A stretch of 64,000 nucleotides of DNA from Roseiarcus sp963807735 (GCA_963807735.1 CAWEDI010000004.1:1-64000); one strand, 5' to 3'. Positions 44,764-54,315 are shown, numbered from the stretch's first letter. A program made the numbers and translations. Notes: generated from the letters alone by a model not told the origin.

Positions 44764-45357
44764 CTAAAGATAGGCTTCGAGCTCCTTGGCGGAGTCGGCG
44801 GCGTTGCGGTCGAGGTTGAACGCTTCGACGAAGCGGCCGTTCCGATCCATGAGATAAACGACGGAGGAATGGTCCATCGTGTAGTCGCCGTCCTTGCCCG
44901 GCGCCTTGCGCGCGTAGACGCGATACGCCTTCTCCACCGCCTCGATCTGCTGCATCGAGCCGGAGAGGCCGACGATGCGGGGATCGAAACTCGACACATA
45001 GTCGCCCATCAGTTTGGCCGTGTCGCGCTCGGGATCGACGGTCACGAACAGCACCCTCACCGGCTTTTCCGGCAATTTCGCGAGCACGTCGGAAATCTGC
45101 GCGAGCGTGGTCGGGCAGACGTCGGGGCAATGCGTGTAGCCGAAATAAACGAGATAGGGATGGCCAAGGAGGTCCTTGTCCGTCACGGTTTTCCCATCCG
45201 CCTGCTGCAGCGCGAACGCGCCGCCGATCAACGGCTGGCCGGTGTGCGACGGCGTCAGATAGGCGAGCAGCGCCGCGGCGATCAACGCCACGCTCGCCGC
45301 GAGGATCGCGAGCCGCGTCGGAAACGATCGAACAGTCTTCGGCATGGCGTTTCCCAT
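44764..45357 (-). CDS. SCO1/SenC/PrrC-family copper chaperone
   Basis: 197 residues; an in-frame ATG four codons downstream (45345) is also plausible. N-terminal membrane anchor (LAILAASVALIAAALLAYL), thioredoxin fold with the copper site YFGYTHCPDVCPTTL (Cys77, Cys81) and MDHSSVVYLMD (His162). It delivers copper to the CuA centre of cytochrome c oxidase or acts as a redox sensor. Divergent from lysR with 62 bases between. Confidence 0.94.
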   Translation of the reverse strand: MGNAMPKTVRSFPTRLAILAASVALIAAALLAYLTPSHTGQPLIGGAFALQQADGKTVTDKDLLGHPYLVYFGYTHCPDVCPTTLAQISDVLAKLPEKPVRVLFVTVDPERDTAKLMGDYVSSFDPRIVGLSGSMQQIEAVEKAYRVYARKAPGKDGDYTMDHSSVVYLMDRNGRFVEAFNLDRNAADSAKELEAYL

Positions 45358-45419
45358 AAACCTCGGCCGCCGGCGGCGCCAGCCGTGGACAGCGACCGCG
45401 CGGCGGCTAAGCTGCCGTC

Positions 45420-46340
45420 ATGGTGCTCCGACAATTCGAATATCTCGTGGCGCTCGCCCGCGAGCGGCACTTCGGCCGCGCGGCCGAGGCCTGCCATGTC
45501 ACGCAGCCGACCCTCTCGGCGGCGATCCGCGAGCTCGAAGAGGAGCTTGGCGCGCCGATCGTCGAACGCGGGCATCGCTATGTCGGGCTCACTCCGCAGG
45601 GCAAGCTGGCGCTCGAACACGCCCATCGCGTGCTCGCCGAGCTGGAGGACCTGCGCCAGGGCGTCGAGGCGCTCGACAAGGGCGTCTCGGGACGCTTGCG
45701 GCTCGGCGTGATCCCGACCGCGCTGCCGGTCGTCTCGCACCTGACGACGCCGTTCTTCGCCGCCTATCCGCGTGTGACGGTCACCGTGCTGTCGCGCACC
45801 TCGCAGGAGATCGAGCGCGGCATTGAGGAATTCGAACTCGACGCCGGCGTCACCTATCTCGACAACGAGCCGCTGGAGCGGGTCCGGGCGCGACCCATCT
45901 ACGCCGAGGAATACGTGTTCTTGACGCCGGCCGACGGCCCGTTCGCGACGCGCGGCGCGATCACCTGGCGCGAAGCGGCGGAGACGCCGCTGTGCATGCT
46001 GACGCCCGACATGCAGAACCGCCGCATCCTCGACGGCATCTTCCGCTCGGTCGGAACGACGCCAAAACCGTCGGTCGAGACCAATTCGATCTTCAATCTC
46101 GTCAGCCATGCTGCGTCCGGTCGCTGGACGTCGATCGTGCCGCGTCAACTGCTTCAATTCTTCGGCATTCCGGAGAACACCCGTGCGCTGAAGCTGACCG
46201 ACCCGACCACTTCGCGCACGATCGGCCTCATCATCGCCGATCGCGACCCGCCGTCGCCGCTGGCGCGCAATCTGATGGCGATGCCGTTGCCCGACGACAT
46301 CGTCGGCGCCATCTCGGCGCCAAAACGAAGCACTCGATAG
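45420..46340 (+). CDS. LysR-family regulator, probable activator of the fds operon
   Basis: 306 residues. Residues 1-60 are the winged helix (LRQFEYLVALARERHFGRAAEACHVTQPTLSAAIRELEEELG), the rest a periplasmic-binding-like effector domain. It sits directly upstream of, and co-directional with, fdsGBA, the arrangement found for FdsR-type regulators of formate dehydrogenase. Inverted repeats of LysR type begin at its own stop codon. The effector is unknown; formate or a C1 intermediate is the natural guess. Confidence 0.9.
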   Translation: MVLRQFEYLVALARERHFGRAAEACHVTQPTLSAAIRELEEELGAPIVERGHRYVGLTPQGKLALEHAHRVLAELEDLRQGVEALDKGVSGRLRLGVIPTALPVVSHLTTPFFAAYPRVTVTVLSRTSQEIERGIEEFELDAGVTYLDNEPLERVRARPIYAEEYVFLTPADGPFATRGAITWREAAETPLCMLTPDMQNRRILDGIFRSVGTTPKPSVETNSIFNLVSHAASGRWTSIVPRQLLQFFGIPENTRALKLTDPTTSRTIGLIIADRDPPSPLARNLMAMPLPDDIVGAISAPKRSTR

Positions 46341-46390
46341 ATTTTTCCTATCGAACGTTGCCATCGTTCAATTTGAACCTGAACCGTTCA
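46335..46390 (+). promoter_or_regulatory. Cluster of inverted repeats upstream of fdsG
   Basis: CGATAG-N7-CTATCG (46335-46353) is a perfect LysR-type T-N11-A site. It abuts GAACG-N7-CGTTC (46353-46369), then TTCAA-T-TTGAA (46367-46377) and TGAAC-C-GTTCA (46380-46390). The GTTCA/TGAAC half-site recurs across the block. It ends about 56 bases before the fdsG ATG, a fitting place for the LysR product to activate the operon. Confidence 0.65.
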
Positions 46391-46446
46391 GCGCTTACCT
46401 CAGCTAGACAGATATTAGGGCGTAGCGACGCCGGGAGGTTGCGCGA

Positions 46447-46926
46447 ATGGCGAGCCGGGCGGTTTGGGACGCGGCGCAAGCGAATGCGCTGATCGCGGCG
46501 CGGCAGGGCGAGAACGGCGCGATGCTGCCGATCCTGCACGATCTGCAAGAGCGCTTCGGCTACATCGACGACGCGGCGATCCCCCTGATCGCCGCCGCGC
46601 TGAACGTCTCCAAGGCCGAGACGGTCGGCGTCATCAGTTTCTACCACCACTTCCGCCGCACGCCGCCGTCACGGCCGGTGCTGGAGATTTGCCGTGCGGA
46701 ATCCTGTCAGGCGGCAGGCTGCGAAGACTTGGTCGCCCATCTCGAACATCGCCACGGCCTCGTCGCCGACGCGCACGGGAGCGGCGCCGTCGAGGTCGAG
46801 ACGATCTACTGCCTCGGCCATTGCGCCGCCTCGCCCGCCGCCATGCTCGACGGCGAGCCGATGGCGCGGCTGACCCGCGAAAGCCTGGATCAACGCCTCG
46901 CCGAACTTGCCGAGGCGAGCCGATGA
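46447..46926 (+). CDS. fdsG: NAD-dependent formate dehydrogenase, gamma subunit
   Basis: 159 residues, NuoE-like thioredoxin-fold ferredoxin. Its [2Fe-2S] ligands are Cys82, Cys87 (ICRAESC) and Cys122, Cys126 (YCLGHC). FdsG relays electrons within the soluble FdsABG formate dehydrogenase. First gene of the operon, preceded by GGGAGGTTGCGCGA, with its stop overlapping fdsB (ATGA). Confidence 0.96.
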   Translation: MASRAVWDAAQANALIAARQGENGAMLPILHDLQERFGYIDDAAIPLIAAALNVSKAETVGVISFYHHFRRTPPSRPVLEICRAESCQAAGCEDLVAHLEHRHGLVADAHGSGAVEVETIYCLGHCAASPAAMLDGEPMARLTRESLDQRLAELAEASR

Positions 46927-48476
46927 GCCTGCGGCTGTTCATCCCCAAGGATTCGACCGCGCTGGCGCTCGGCGCGGAAAAGGTTGCGCAGGCTTTCGCA
47001 GAGGCGGCGGCGCGGCGCGGCGTGGCGCTCGACATCGTTCGCACCGGCTCGCGCGGGCTCTACTGGCTGGAGCCCCTGGTCGAGGTCGAACGCGACGGCG
47101 CTCGCGTCGGATTCGGTCCGCTGACGCCCGCCGAGGCGGACGGCGCGCTTGCCGCGATACTCGGCGATGGGGCGCACCCCAAGGCATTGGGCCAGGTCGA
47201 GGACATCGACTATTTCCGCCAGCAGCAACGGCTGATTTTCGCCCGCTGCGGCGTGACCGATCCGCTGTCGCTTGACGATTATGTCGCCCACGGCGGCGGC
47301 AAGGGCCTTCGCAGGTCAATCGAGATCGGTCCGGCTGCGACGGTTAAGGACGTGCTCGACTCCGGCTTGCGCGGTCGCGGCGGCGCGGGCTTCCCGACCG
47401 GGATCAAGTGGCGCACGGTTGCGGGCGTCGCTGCGGAGCAAAAGTACATCGTTTGCAACGCGGATGAGGGCGACAGCGGCACCTTCGCCGACCGCATGTT
47501 GATGGAAGGCGACCCCTTCCTCTTGATCGAAGGCATGACGATCGCCGGGCTGTCGGTCGGAGCGACCGAGGGCTACGTCTACATCCGCTCCGAATATCCG
47601 CACGCCTTCGCGACCTTCTCGGCGGCGATCGAGGTCGCCCGCAAAGCCGGATGGCTCGGGGCGAACGTGCTCGGTTCGGGCAAGGCGTTCGAGCTCACGG
47701 CGCGGCTCGGCGCCGGGGCCTATATCTGCGGCGAGGAAACGTCGCTGCTCGAAAGCCTGGAGGGCAAGCGCGGCCTCGTGCGCGCCAAGCCGCCGCTGCC
47801 GGCGCTGCAGGGGCTGTTCGGCAAGCCGACCGTCATCAACAACGTGCTGAGCTTCGCGTCCACGCCGTGGATTCTCGCCGAGGGCGCGGCGGCTTATGCG
47901 GCCTATGGCGTCGGGCGCTCGCTCGGCTCGCAGCCGTTCCAGCTCGCCGGAAACATCAAGCGCGGCGGGCTGGTCGAACTCGACTTCGGCTCGACGATCC
48001 GCCGGCTGGTTGAGGATTTCGGCGGCGGCACGCGCTCGGGCCGGCCGATCCGCGCCGTGCAGGTTGGCGGCCCGCTCGGCGCTTATTTTCCGCAGGCGCT
48101 GCTCGATACGCCGCTCGGTTACGAGCAGATGGCGGCCGCCAAGGGGATGCTCGGCCATGGCGGCATCGTGGTGTTCGACGACACCGTCGATCTCGCCAAA
48201 CAGGCGCGCTTCGCCATGAAATTCTGCGCCGTCGAAAGCTGCGGCAAATGCACGCCCTGCCGGATCGGCTCGACGCGCGGCGTCGAGACGATCGACAAGA
48301 TCATCGCCGGCGACCGCCGCGACGCGCAAATCGCGCTGCTGCGGGACCTCTGTGATACGATGCTCGACGGCTCGTTATGCGCGCTCGGCGGCCTGACGCC
48401 TTTCCCCGTGCTGAGCGCGCTCGATCATTTCCCCGAAGATTTTCACCGGCCTGCCCTCGGGCAGGCGGCGGAATAG
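46923..48476 (+). CDS. fdsB: NAD-dependent formate dehydrogenase, beta subunit
   Basis: 517 residues. An N-terminal thioredoxin-like portion precedes a NuoF-type flavoprotein: GLRGRGGAGFPTGIKW (NADH/FMN site), YIVCNADEGDSGTFADR, GAGAYICGEETSLLESLEGKRG, and the [4Fe-4S] cluster motif ESCGKCTPCRIG with a distal Cys. It carries FMN and reduces NAD+. The fusion of NuoE-like and NuoF-like parts is typical of Fds beta subunits. Confidence 0.96.
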   Translation: MSLRLFIPKDSTALALGAEKVAQAFAEAAARRGVALDIVRTGSRGLYWLEPLVEVERDGARVGFGPLTPAEADGALAAILGDGAHPKALGQVEDIDYFRQQQRLIFARCGVTDPLSLDDYVAHGGGKGLRRSIEIGPAATVKDVLDSGLRGRGGAGFPTGIKWRTVAGVAAEQKYIVCNADEGDSGTFADRMLMEGDPFLLIEGMTIAGLSVGATEGYVYIRSEYPHAFATFSAAIEVARKAGWLGANVLGSGKAFELTARLGAGAYICGEETSLLESLEGKRGLVRAKPPLPALQGLFGKPTVINNVLSFASTPWILAEGAAAYAAYGVGRSLGSQPFQLAGNIKRGGLVELDFGSTIRRLVEDFGGGTRSGRPIRAVQVGGPLGAYFPQALLDTPLGYEQMAAAKGMLGHGGIVVFDDTVDLAKQARFAMKFCAVESCGKCTPCRIGSTRGVETIDKIIAGDRRDAQIALLRDLCDTMLDGSLCALGGLTPFPVLSALDHFPEDFHRPALGQAAE

Positions 48477-48486
48477 GAGGCTCGCC

Positions 48487-51324
48487 ATGGCTTTCCGCAC
48501 CGATATGGACACCGGCACGCCGATTCGCGTCGCCGACGAACAGGTGACGCTGACGATCGACGGACGGCGGGTCAGCGTGCCCAAGGGCACGTCGGTGATG
48601 GCGGCCGCGGCGCTGCTGAACGCGCCGATCCCGAAGCTCTGCGCGACCGACAGCTTGGAGGCGTTCGGCTCCTGCCGGCTTTGTCTGATCGAGATTGAAG
48701 GTCGTAAGGGAACGCCGGCCTCCTGCACGACGCCGGCCGAAGCCGGCATGGTGGTTCGCACGCAGACCGACAAGCTCGCCAAGCTTCGGCGCGGCGTGAT
48801 GGAGCTCTACATCTCCGACCACCCGCTTGATTGCCTGACCTGCTCGGCCAACGGCGATTGCGAGTTGCAGACCCAGGCCGGCGTCGTCGGCTTGCGCGAC
48901 GTGCGCTACGGCTACAAGGGCGCCAACCATCTCGACGCGCCGAAGGACGAATCGAACCCCTATTTCACCTTCGAATCCTCGAAGTGCATCGTCTGCTCGC
49001 GCTGCGTGCGCGCCTGCGAGGAGGTGCAAGGCACCTTTGCGCTGACGATCCTCGGCCGCGGCTTCGCCTCCAAGGTTTCGCCGGGCGGCGTCGACTTCAT
49101 GTCCTCCGAATGCGTCTCCTGCGGCGCTTGCGTGCAGGCCTGCCCGACCGCGACGCTCAACGAGAAGAGCATCATCCAGTACGGTAAGGCGGAGCGCGAA
49201 GTCGCCACCACCTGCGCCTATTGCGGCGTCGGTTGCTCCTTCAAGGCGGAGGTGAAGGGCGACACGGTCGTGCGCATGATCCCCGACAAGACGGGCAAGG
49301 CCAATGAGGGTCATTCCTGCGTCAAGGGGCGCTTCGCCTACGGCTACGCGACGCACAAGGACCGCATCGTCAAGCCGATGATCCGCACCCGCATCGAAGA
49401 CCCGTGGCGCGAAGTCTCGTGGGACGAGGCGATCTCTTACGCGGCAAGCGAATTCAAGCGGATACAGGCCAAGTACGGGCGCGACTCGATCGGCGCCATC
49501 TCCTCCTCGCGCTGCACCAACGAGGAAGTCTATGTGGTGCAGAAGCTCGTCCGCGCCGGCTTCGGCAACAACAATATCGACACCTGCGCCCGCGTCTGCC
49601 ACTCGCCGACCGGCTACGGCTTGAGCCAGACCTACGGCACTTCGGCCGGCACGCAGGACTTCAAATCGGTCGACAAGTCCGACGTGATCTTCGTCATCGG
49701 CGCCAACCCGACTGACGCGCATCCGGTGTTTGCGTCACGCATGAAGAAGCGGCTGCGCGAGGGCGCGAAGCTCATCATCGCCGATCCGCGCAGAATCGAT
49801 CTCGTCAAGACGCCGCACGTCGAAGCTACCTATCACCTGCCGTTGCGGCCGGGCACGAATGTCGCGATCGTCAACGCGCTCGCGCATGTGATCGTGACCA
49901 ACGGTTGGGTCGACGAAGCCTTCGTCCGCCAGCGCTGCGACCCCGCCAATTTCGAAGCCTGGGCGCGCTTCATCGCCGAGGACAAGCATTCGCCGGAGGC
50001 GGTGTTCCCGATGACCGGCGTCGATCCGGCGCTGGTGCGCGGCGCGGCCGAGCTTTTCGCCAAGGGCGGCAACGGCGCGATCTACTACGGCCTCGGCGTC
50101 ACCGAGCACAGCCAGGGCTCGACCACGGTGATGGCGATCGCCAACCTCGCCATGGCGACCGGCAACATCGGCCGCGAAGGCGTCGGCGTGAACCCGCTGC
50201 GCGGGCAGAACAACGTGCAGGGCTCCTGCGACATGGGCTCGTTCCCGCACGAGTTCTCCGGCTACCGCCATGTCTCCGACGACGCCACGCGCGATATTTT
50301 CGAGAAGATGTGGAGCATCAGCCTCAGCAAGGACCCGGGCCTGCGCATTCCCAACATGATGGACGAAGCGGTCGACGGCGCCTTCAAGGGCCTCTATGTC
50401 CAGGGCGAGGACATCGCCCAGTCCGACCCCGATACGCTGCACATCACCGGCGGCCTGAAGGCGATGGAATGCGTGATCGTGCAGGACCTGTTCCTCAACG
50501 AGACCGCGCGCTACGCGCACGTGTTCTTCCCCGGCGCGTCGTTCCTCGAGAAGGATGGCACGTTCACCAACGCCGAACGCCGCATCAACCGCGTGCGCAA
50601 GGCGATCGAACCGCTCGCCGGCAAGGCTGACTGGGAAGTGACGCTCGACTTCGCCCGCGAGCTCGGGCTGGCGATGGACTACGCCAATCCGTCCGAGATC
50701 ATGGACGAGATCGCGGCGACGACGCCGACGTTTCGCGGCGTCTCCTACGCCAAGCTCGACGCGGTTGGGTCCGTGCAATGGCCGTGCAACGACGCGGCGC
50801 CCGAGGGCACGCCGATCATGCACGTCGACCGCTTCGTGCGCGGCAAGGGCCAATTCATGCTGACCGAATATGTCGCAACCGACGAGCGCACAGGCCCGCG
50901 CTTCCCGCTGCTGCTGACGACGGGCCGCATCCTCTCGCAATATAACGTCGGCGCGCAAACGCGGCGAACCGACAACAGCCGCTGGCACGAGGAGGACGTG
51001 CTGGAGATCCACCCGTTCGACGCGGAGAGCCGCGGCGTGCGCGACGGCGATCTGGTCTCGCTGCAAAGCCGCGTCGGCGAGACCTCGCTGCGCGCAAAAG
51101 TCAGCGAGCGGATGCAGCCGGGCGTCGTCTACACGACGTTCCACCACCCCAACAGCGGCGCGAACGTGGTGACGACAGACAACTCCGATTGGGCGACCAA
51201 TTGCCCCGAGTACAAGGTGACGGCGGTGCAGGTTCGCCGCACCAACCATTATTCCGATTGGCAGGAGCGAGATCGCGAGGAAGGCTTCTCGCTGCGCCGC
51301 ATCGCGGGACTGGCGGCGGAGTGA
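48487..51324 (+). CDS. fdsA: NAD-dependent formate dehydrogenase, catalytic alpha subunit
   Basis: 945 residues, AGGAGG upstream. Iron-sulfur ligands by position: [2Fe-2S] Cys52/63/66/80; His112 with Cys116/119/125; two [4Fe-4S] sets Cys167/170/173/177 and Cys209/212/215/219; and Cys243/246/250/278 at the start of the molybdopterin domain. The active site is CARVCHSPTGYG, Cys371 as the Mo (or W) ligand followed by His372; it is Cys, not selenocysteine. It oxidises formate to CO2 with bis-MGD. The length and cluster set are those of Fds enzymes. Confidence 0.97.
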   Translation: MAFRTDMDTGTPIRVADEQVTLTIDGRRVSVPKGTSVMAAAALLNAPIPKLCATDSLEAFGSCRLCLIEIEGRKGTPASCTTPAEAGMVVRTQTDKLAKLRRGVMELYISDHPLDCLTCSANGDCELQTQAGVVGLRDVRYGYKGANHLDAPKDESNPYFTFESSKCIVCSRCVRACEEVQGTFALTILGRGFASKVSPGGVDFMSSECVSCGACVQACPTATLNEKSIIQYGKAEREVATTCAYCGVGCSFKAEVKGDTVVRMIPDKTGKANEGHSCVKGRFAYGYATHKDRIVKPMIRTRIEDPWREVSWDEAISYAASEFKRIQAKYGRDSIGAISSSRCTNEEVYVVQKLVRAGFGNNNIDTCARVCHSPTGYGLSQTYGTSAGTQDFKSVDKSDVIFVIGANPTDAHPVFASRMKKRLREGAKLIIADPRRIDLVKTPHVEATYHLPLRPGTNVAIVNALAHVIVTNGWVDEAFVRQRCDPANFEAWARFIAEDKHSPEAVFPMTGVDPALVRGAAELFAKGGNGAIYYGLGVTEHSQGSTTVMAIANLAMATGNIGREGVGVNPLRGQNNVQGSCDMGSFPHEFSGYRHVSDDATRDIFEKMWSISLSKDPGLRIPNMMDEAVDGAFKGLYVQGEDIAQSDPDTLHITGGLKAMECVIVQDLFLNETARYAHVFFPGASFLEKDGTFTNAERRINRVRKAIEPLAGKADWEVTLDFARELGLAMDYANPSEIMDEIAATTPTFRGVSYAKLDAVGSVQWPCNDAAPEGTPIMHVDRFVRGKGQFMLTEYVATDERTGPRFPLLLTTGRILSQYNVGAQTRRTDNSRWHEEDVLEIHPFDAESRGVRDGDLVSLQSRVGETSLRAKVSERMQPGVVYTTFHHPNSGANVVTTDNSDWATNCPEYKVTAVQVRRTNHYSDWQERDREEGFSLRRIAGLAAE

Positions 51325-51349
51325 TGGGGGCGATCGCCCGCGACCCGCT

Positions 51350-51463
51350 CCCTCTCCCCTTGCGGGAGAGGGCCGGGCTGAGGGGTGGCCGCGTCATGAC
51401 AGCGGGCCGACGTGCAAGCTGAACGGACCCCTCACCCTAACCCTCTCCCGCAAGGGGAGAGGG
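51350..51463. repeat. 37-nt inverted repeat between fdsA and fdhD
   Basis: The left arm (51350-51386, beginning CCCTCTCCCCTTGCGGGAG) and right arm (51427-51463) are complementary apart from a short internal stretch. Each arm also contains its own CCCTCTCCC/GGGAGAGGG hairpin. This text is a common dispersed element in GC-rich proteobacteria. As RNA it would fold into a long stem between fdsA and fdhD and may lower or stabilise expression of the downstream genes. Confidence 0.75.
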
Positions 51464-51474
51464 AACGCGGCGTT

Positions 51475-52284
51475 GTGTCTGCGCCGGCGGCGTATCTAAC
51501 CCGTTCCGCCGCACCCTATCGCTACGACGTGGGCGCGGCGGGGCCCGACGCGCCGCGGGCCATCGCCGTCGAGACGCCGCTAGAGATCGCCTATGGCGGC
51601 CAGCCGTTCGCGGTGATGATGGGCACCCCGGCCGATCTCGAGGATTTCGCCGCCGGCTTCTCGCTGACGGAAGGCGTCATCGAGCGCTTCGAGGAAATCC
51701 GCGCCATCGAGGCGCGCGCCGACGAGGAAGCGGCGCGGATCGACGTCGCGCTGACCGGCGACCGCCTGCGCGTCCATCTCGCGCGGCGTCGCGCCATCGC
51801 CGGTCGCACCGGCTGCGGCGTCTGCGGCATCGAGGATTTGGAGCATCTGCCAAAGACGCGCCCGCGCCTCGCGCCGGCGCGACCGCTTTCGCCCGCCGCC
51901 GTCGGCGCCGCGGTGGCGGCGCTCGATGCGCGCCAGCCGCTCAACGCCCTGACCCACGCGGTCCACGCCGCCGCCTGGTGCAGCGCCCAAGGCGACATCC
52001 TCGCGTTGCGCGAGGACGTCGGGCGGCACAACGCGCTCGACAAATGCGTCGGCGCGCTGCTGCGCGGCGGGCTCGCGCCCGACGACGGGTTTTTCCTTGT
52101 CACCAGCCGCTGCTCCTACGAGATGGTGACCAAAGCGGCGGCGTTCGGCGCCGGCGCTCTGGTCTCGGTCTCCGCCCCGACTTCGCTGGCGCTGCGCGCC
52201 GCGCGCGCTGCGGGCCTGCGGCTGATCGTCACCGCGCGCCATGATGGCGCGCTGACCTTCGATGAGTTCGGAGCTTTCGCGTGA
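51475..52284 (+). CDS. fdhD: Formate dehydrogenase sulfurtransferase FdhD
   Basis: 269 residues from the GTG at 51475; a longer start at 51412 would translate the intergenic repeat and is less likely. FdhD marks: VETPLEIAYGGQPFAVMMGTPADLEDFAAGFSLTEGVI, the sulfur-carrying loop GRTGCGVCGIEDL, LREDVGRHNALDKCVGA and LVTSRCSYEMVTKAA. It inserts sulfur into the Mo cofactor of FdsA, without which formate dehydrogenase is inactive. Confidence 0.96.
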   Translation: MSAPAAYLTRSAAPYRYDVGAAGPDAPRAIAVETPLEIAYGGQPFAVMMGTPADLEDFAAGFSLTEGVIERFEEIRAIEARADEEAARIDVALTGDRLRVHLARRRAIAGRTGCGVCGIEDLEHLPKTRPRLAPARPLSPAAVGAAVAALDARQPLNALTHAVHAAAWCSAQGDILALREDVGRHNALDKCVGALLRGGLAPDDGFFLVTSRCSYEMVTKAAAFGAGALVSVSAPTSLALRAARAAGLRLIVTARHDGALTFDEFGAFA

Positions 52285-52517
52285 GCCACGGCAAGATCGA
52301 AAAATTCGCGCGCATGGCCAACCAGATCGGCGATTACTACGCGCCGCAGCCGCGAGACGAGGGCGCGGCGGGCGTGGCGACGCATATCCGCAAATTCTGG
52401 ACGCCAAAGATGATCGCGGAGACGCTGGCGGCTTGGCGCCAGGGAGAGCTGACGCTGAATGAGACAACCGCGCGCGGCTTTGCTATTCTGCAACAAGACT
52501 TAACAAACGCGGGCTGA
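52281..52517 (+). CDS. fdsD: Formate dehydrogenase delta subunit
   Basis: 78 residues from a GTG overlapping fdhD (GTGA). KIEKFARMANQIGDYYAPQPRDEGAAGVATHIRKFWTPKM is the FdsD signature (NAD-dependent formate dehydrogenase small subunit). It is needed for assembly or activity of the FdsGBA complex. Closes the formate dehydrogenase block. Confidence 0.95.
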   Translation: MSHGKIEKFARMANQIGDYYAPQPRDEGAAGVATHIRKFWTPKMIAETLAAWRQGELTLNETTARGFAILQQDLTNAG

Positions 52518-52551
52518 TTAGGCGCCGCGGATCATAAAAGGGGGAGGATCC

Positions 52552-54183
52552 ATGACCGCTACAACTGCGCCCGCCGACGTGGCGTCGAGCTGGCTCGACA
52601 AAGCCGCGACGATCGCCAAGCCCGGCTTCAACCGCTGGCTCGTCCCGCCGGCGGCGCTCGCCATTCATCTCTGCATCGGCATGTCTTACGGCCTCAGCGT
52701 GTTCTGGCTACCGCTCAGCAAGGCGATCGCCGGCGCGACGCCAGCCGAGTGCAAGGACATGTCGGTCTGGGGGTCGCTGACGACGACCACCTGCAACTGG
52801 CGAGTCAGCGATCTGCTCTACACGTTCACCATCGGCATCGTGGTGCTGGGGCTTTCCGCGGCTTTGTTCGGCGGTTGGTTGGAGCGCGCCGGCCCGCGCA
52901 AGGCGGGGCTCGTCGCCGCGGTCTGCTGGGGCGGCGGCTTCCTCGGCTCGGCGCTCGGCGTCTATTGGCACCAGCTCTGGATGATCTGGCTGTTCCTCGG
53001 CCTGGTCGGCGGCGTCGGCCTTGGGCTCGGGTACATCTCGCCGGTGTCGACGCTGGTCAAATGGTTTCCTGACCGACGCGGCATGGCGACCGGCATGGCA
53101 ATCATGGGCTTCGGCGGCGGCGCGATGATCGGCTCGCCGCTCGCCAACATGCTGATGACACATTTCAAGACGGCTGATTCCGTCGGCGCCTGGCAGGCGA
53201 TGGCGATCATGGGCGTCGGCTATTTCGTGTTCATGAGCGCCGGCGCGCTCGGCTATCGCGTCTCGCCGGAAGGCTGGCGGCCGGACGGTTGGACGCCCCC
53301 GGACCCGAGGGCGCGCGGCATGATCACCCGCGAATCCGTCGCCCTCGAGGATGCGCACAAGACGCCGCAGTTCTGGTTGATCTGGGCGGTGCTGTGCCTC
53401 AACGTCTCCGCCGGCATCGGCGTGCTGGCGATGGCCTCGCCGATGCTGCAGGAGATTTTCGGCGGCAACCTGATCGGCCATCCCGAAGTGGGCTTCTCCG
53501 CGCTCGACGCTGGGCAGAAGGCGGACATCGCCAAGATCGCCGCCGGCTTCGTCGGATTGCTGTCGCTGTTCAACATCGCCGGCCGCTTCTTCTGGGCCTC
53601 CACCTCCGACAAGATCGGCCGCAAGGCGACCTACTACTGCTTCTTCCTCATCGGAATTGTGCTCTACGCTGCCACGCCGACGCTGGCTCACGCCGGGCAG
53701 AAGGCGCTGTTCGTCGCCGCGCTATGCGTGATCCTGTCGATGTATGGCGGCGGATTCGCGACGGTGCCGGCGTATCTCGCCGACATCTTCGGAACGCGCT
53801 TCGTCGGCGCGATCCACGGCCGGCTGCTGACCGCCTGGTCGACTGCGGGCGTGGTCGGTCCGCTGGTCATCGGCTACATCCGCGACGCGCAGATCGCCGC
53901 CGGTGTCGAGCGCGCGCAGGTCTACGACCGCACGCTCTACATCCTGGCGAGCTTTCTGGTGGTTGGGCTCATCTGCAACGCCCTGATAAGGCCCGTGGCG
54001 TCGAAATGGTTGATGAAGAACGACGCGCCCGTCGCGACGCGAACGCCCGAAGGCCATTCCTTTGGCATCGGACTTAGCGGCGGCTTCGGAATCGGCGCCG
54101 CGCTCGCCTGGCTTGCGGTCGGCCTGCCGATCCTCTGGGGCGCCTGGCAGACGCTGCAAAGCGCGGTGCGGATTTTCCAGTAA
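52552..54183 (+). CDS. OFA-family MFS transporter (formate/oxalate antiporter-like)
   Basis: 543 residues, GGGGGAGGATCC upstream of the ATG, twelve or more membrane helices (VPPAALAIHLCIGMSYGLSVFWLPLSKAI, LYTFTIGIVVLGLSAALFGGWLERAGPRKAGL). The MFS motif A appears as DRRGMATGMAIMGFGGGAMIG and FFWASTSDKIGRK. Located right after fdsD, it probably imports formate, or oxalate in exchange for formate. No oxalyl-CoA genes are seen here, so formate uptake is favoured (inference). Confidence 0.92.
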   Translation: MTATTAPADVASSWLDKAATIAKPGFNRWLVPPAALAIHLCIGMSYGLSVFWLPLSKAIAGATPAECKDMSVWGSLTTTTCNWRVSDLLYTFTIGIVVLGLSAALFGGWLERAGPRKAGLVAAVCWGGGFLGSALGVYWHQLWMIWLFLGLVGGVGLGLGYISPVSTLVKWFPDRRGMATGMAIMGFGGGAMIGSPLANMLMTHFKTADSVGAWQAMAIMGVGYFVFMSAGALGYRVSPEGWRPDGWTPPDPRARGMITRESVALEDAHKTPQFWLIWAVLCLNVSAGIGVLAMASPMLQEIFGGNLIGHPEVGFSALDAGQKADIAKIAAGFVGLLSLFNIAGRFFWASTSDKIGRKATYYCFFLIGIVLYAATPTLAHAGQKALFVAALCVILSMYGGGFATVPAYLADIFGTRFVGAIHGRLLTAWSTAGVVGPLVIGYIRDAQIAAGVERAQVYDRTLYILASFLVVGLICNALIRPVASKWLMKNDAPVATRTPEGHSFGIGLSGGFGIGAALAWLAVGLPILWGAWQTLQSAVRIFQ

Positions 54184-54315
54184 GGGCGGCCGCTTCGGGC
54201 GGCTGCGTCTCATCGGCGTCCGCGGATTGCTCACGACGCTCCGAAAGATGTTCCTCAGGTAACAGCGTGATCCGTGGAATCAAGCGATGCTCCTTGCAAC
54301 GAGAGGAGCACCGCC

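Noticed and set aside
48301..51249. Two long minus-strand frames (473 and 504 residues) opposite fdsB/fdsA
   Set aside because: Antisense shadows of genes with full sets of iron-sulfur ligands.
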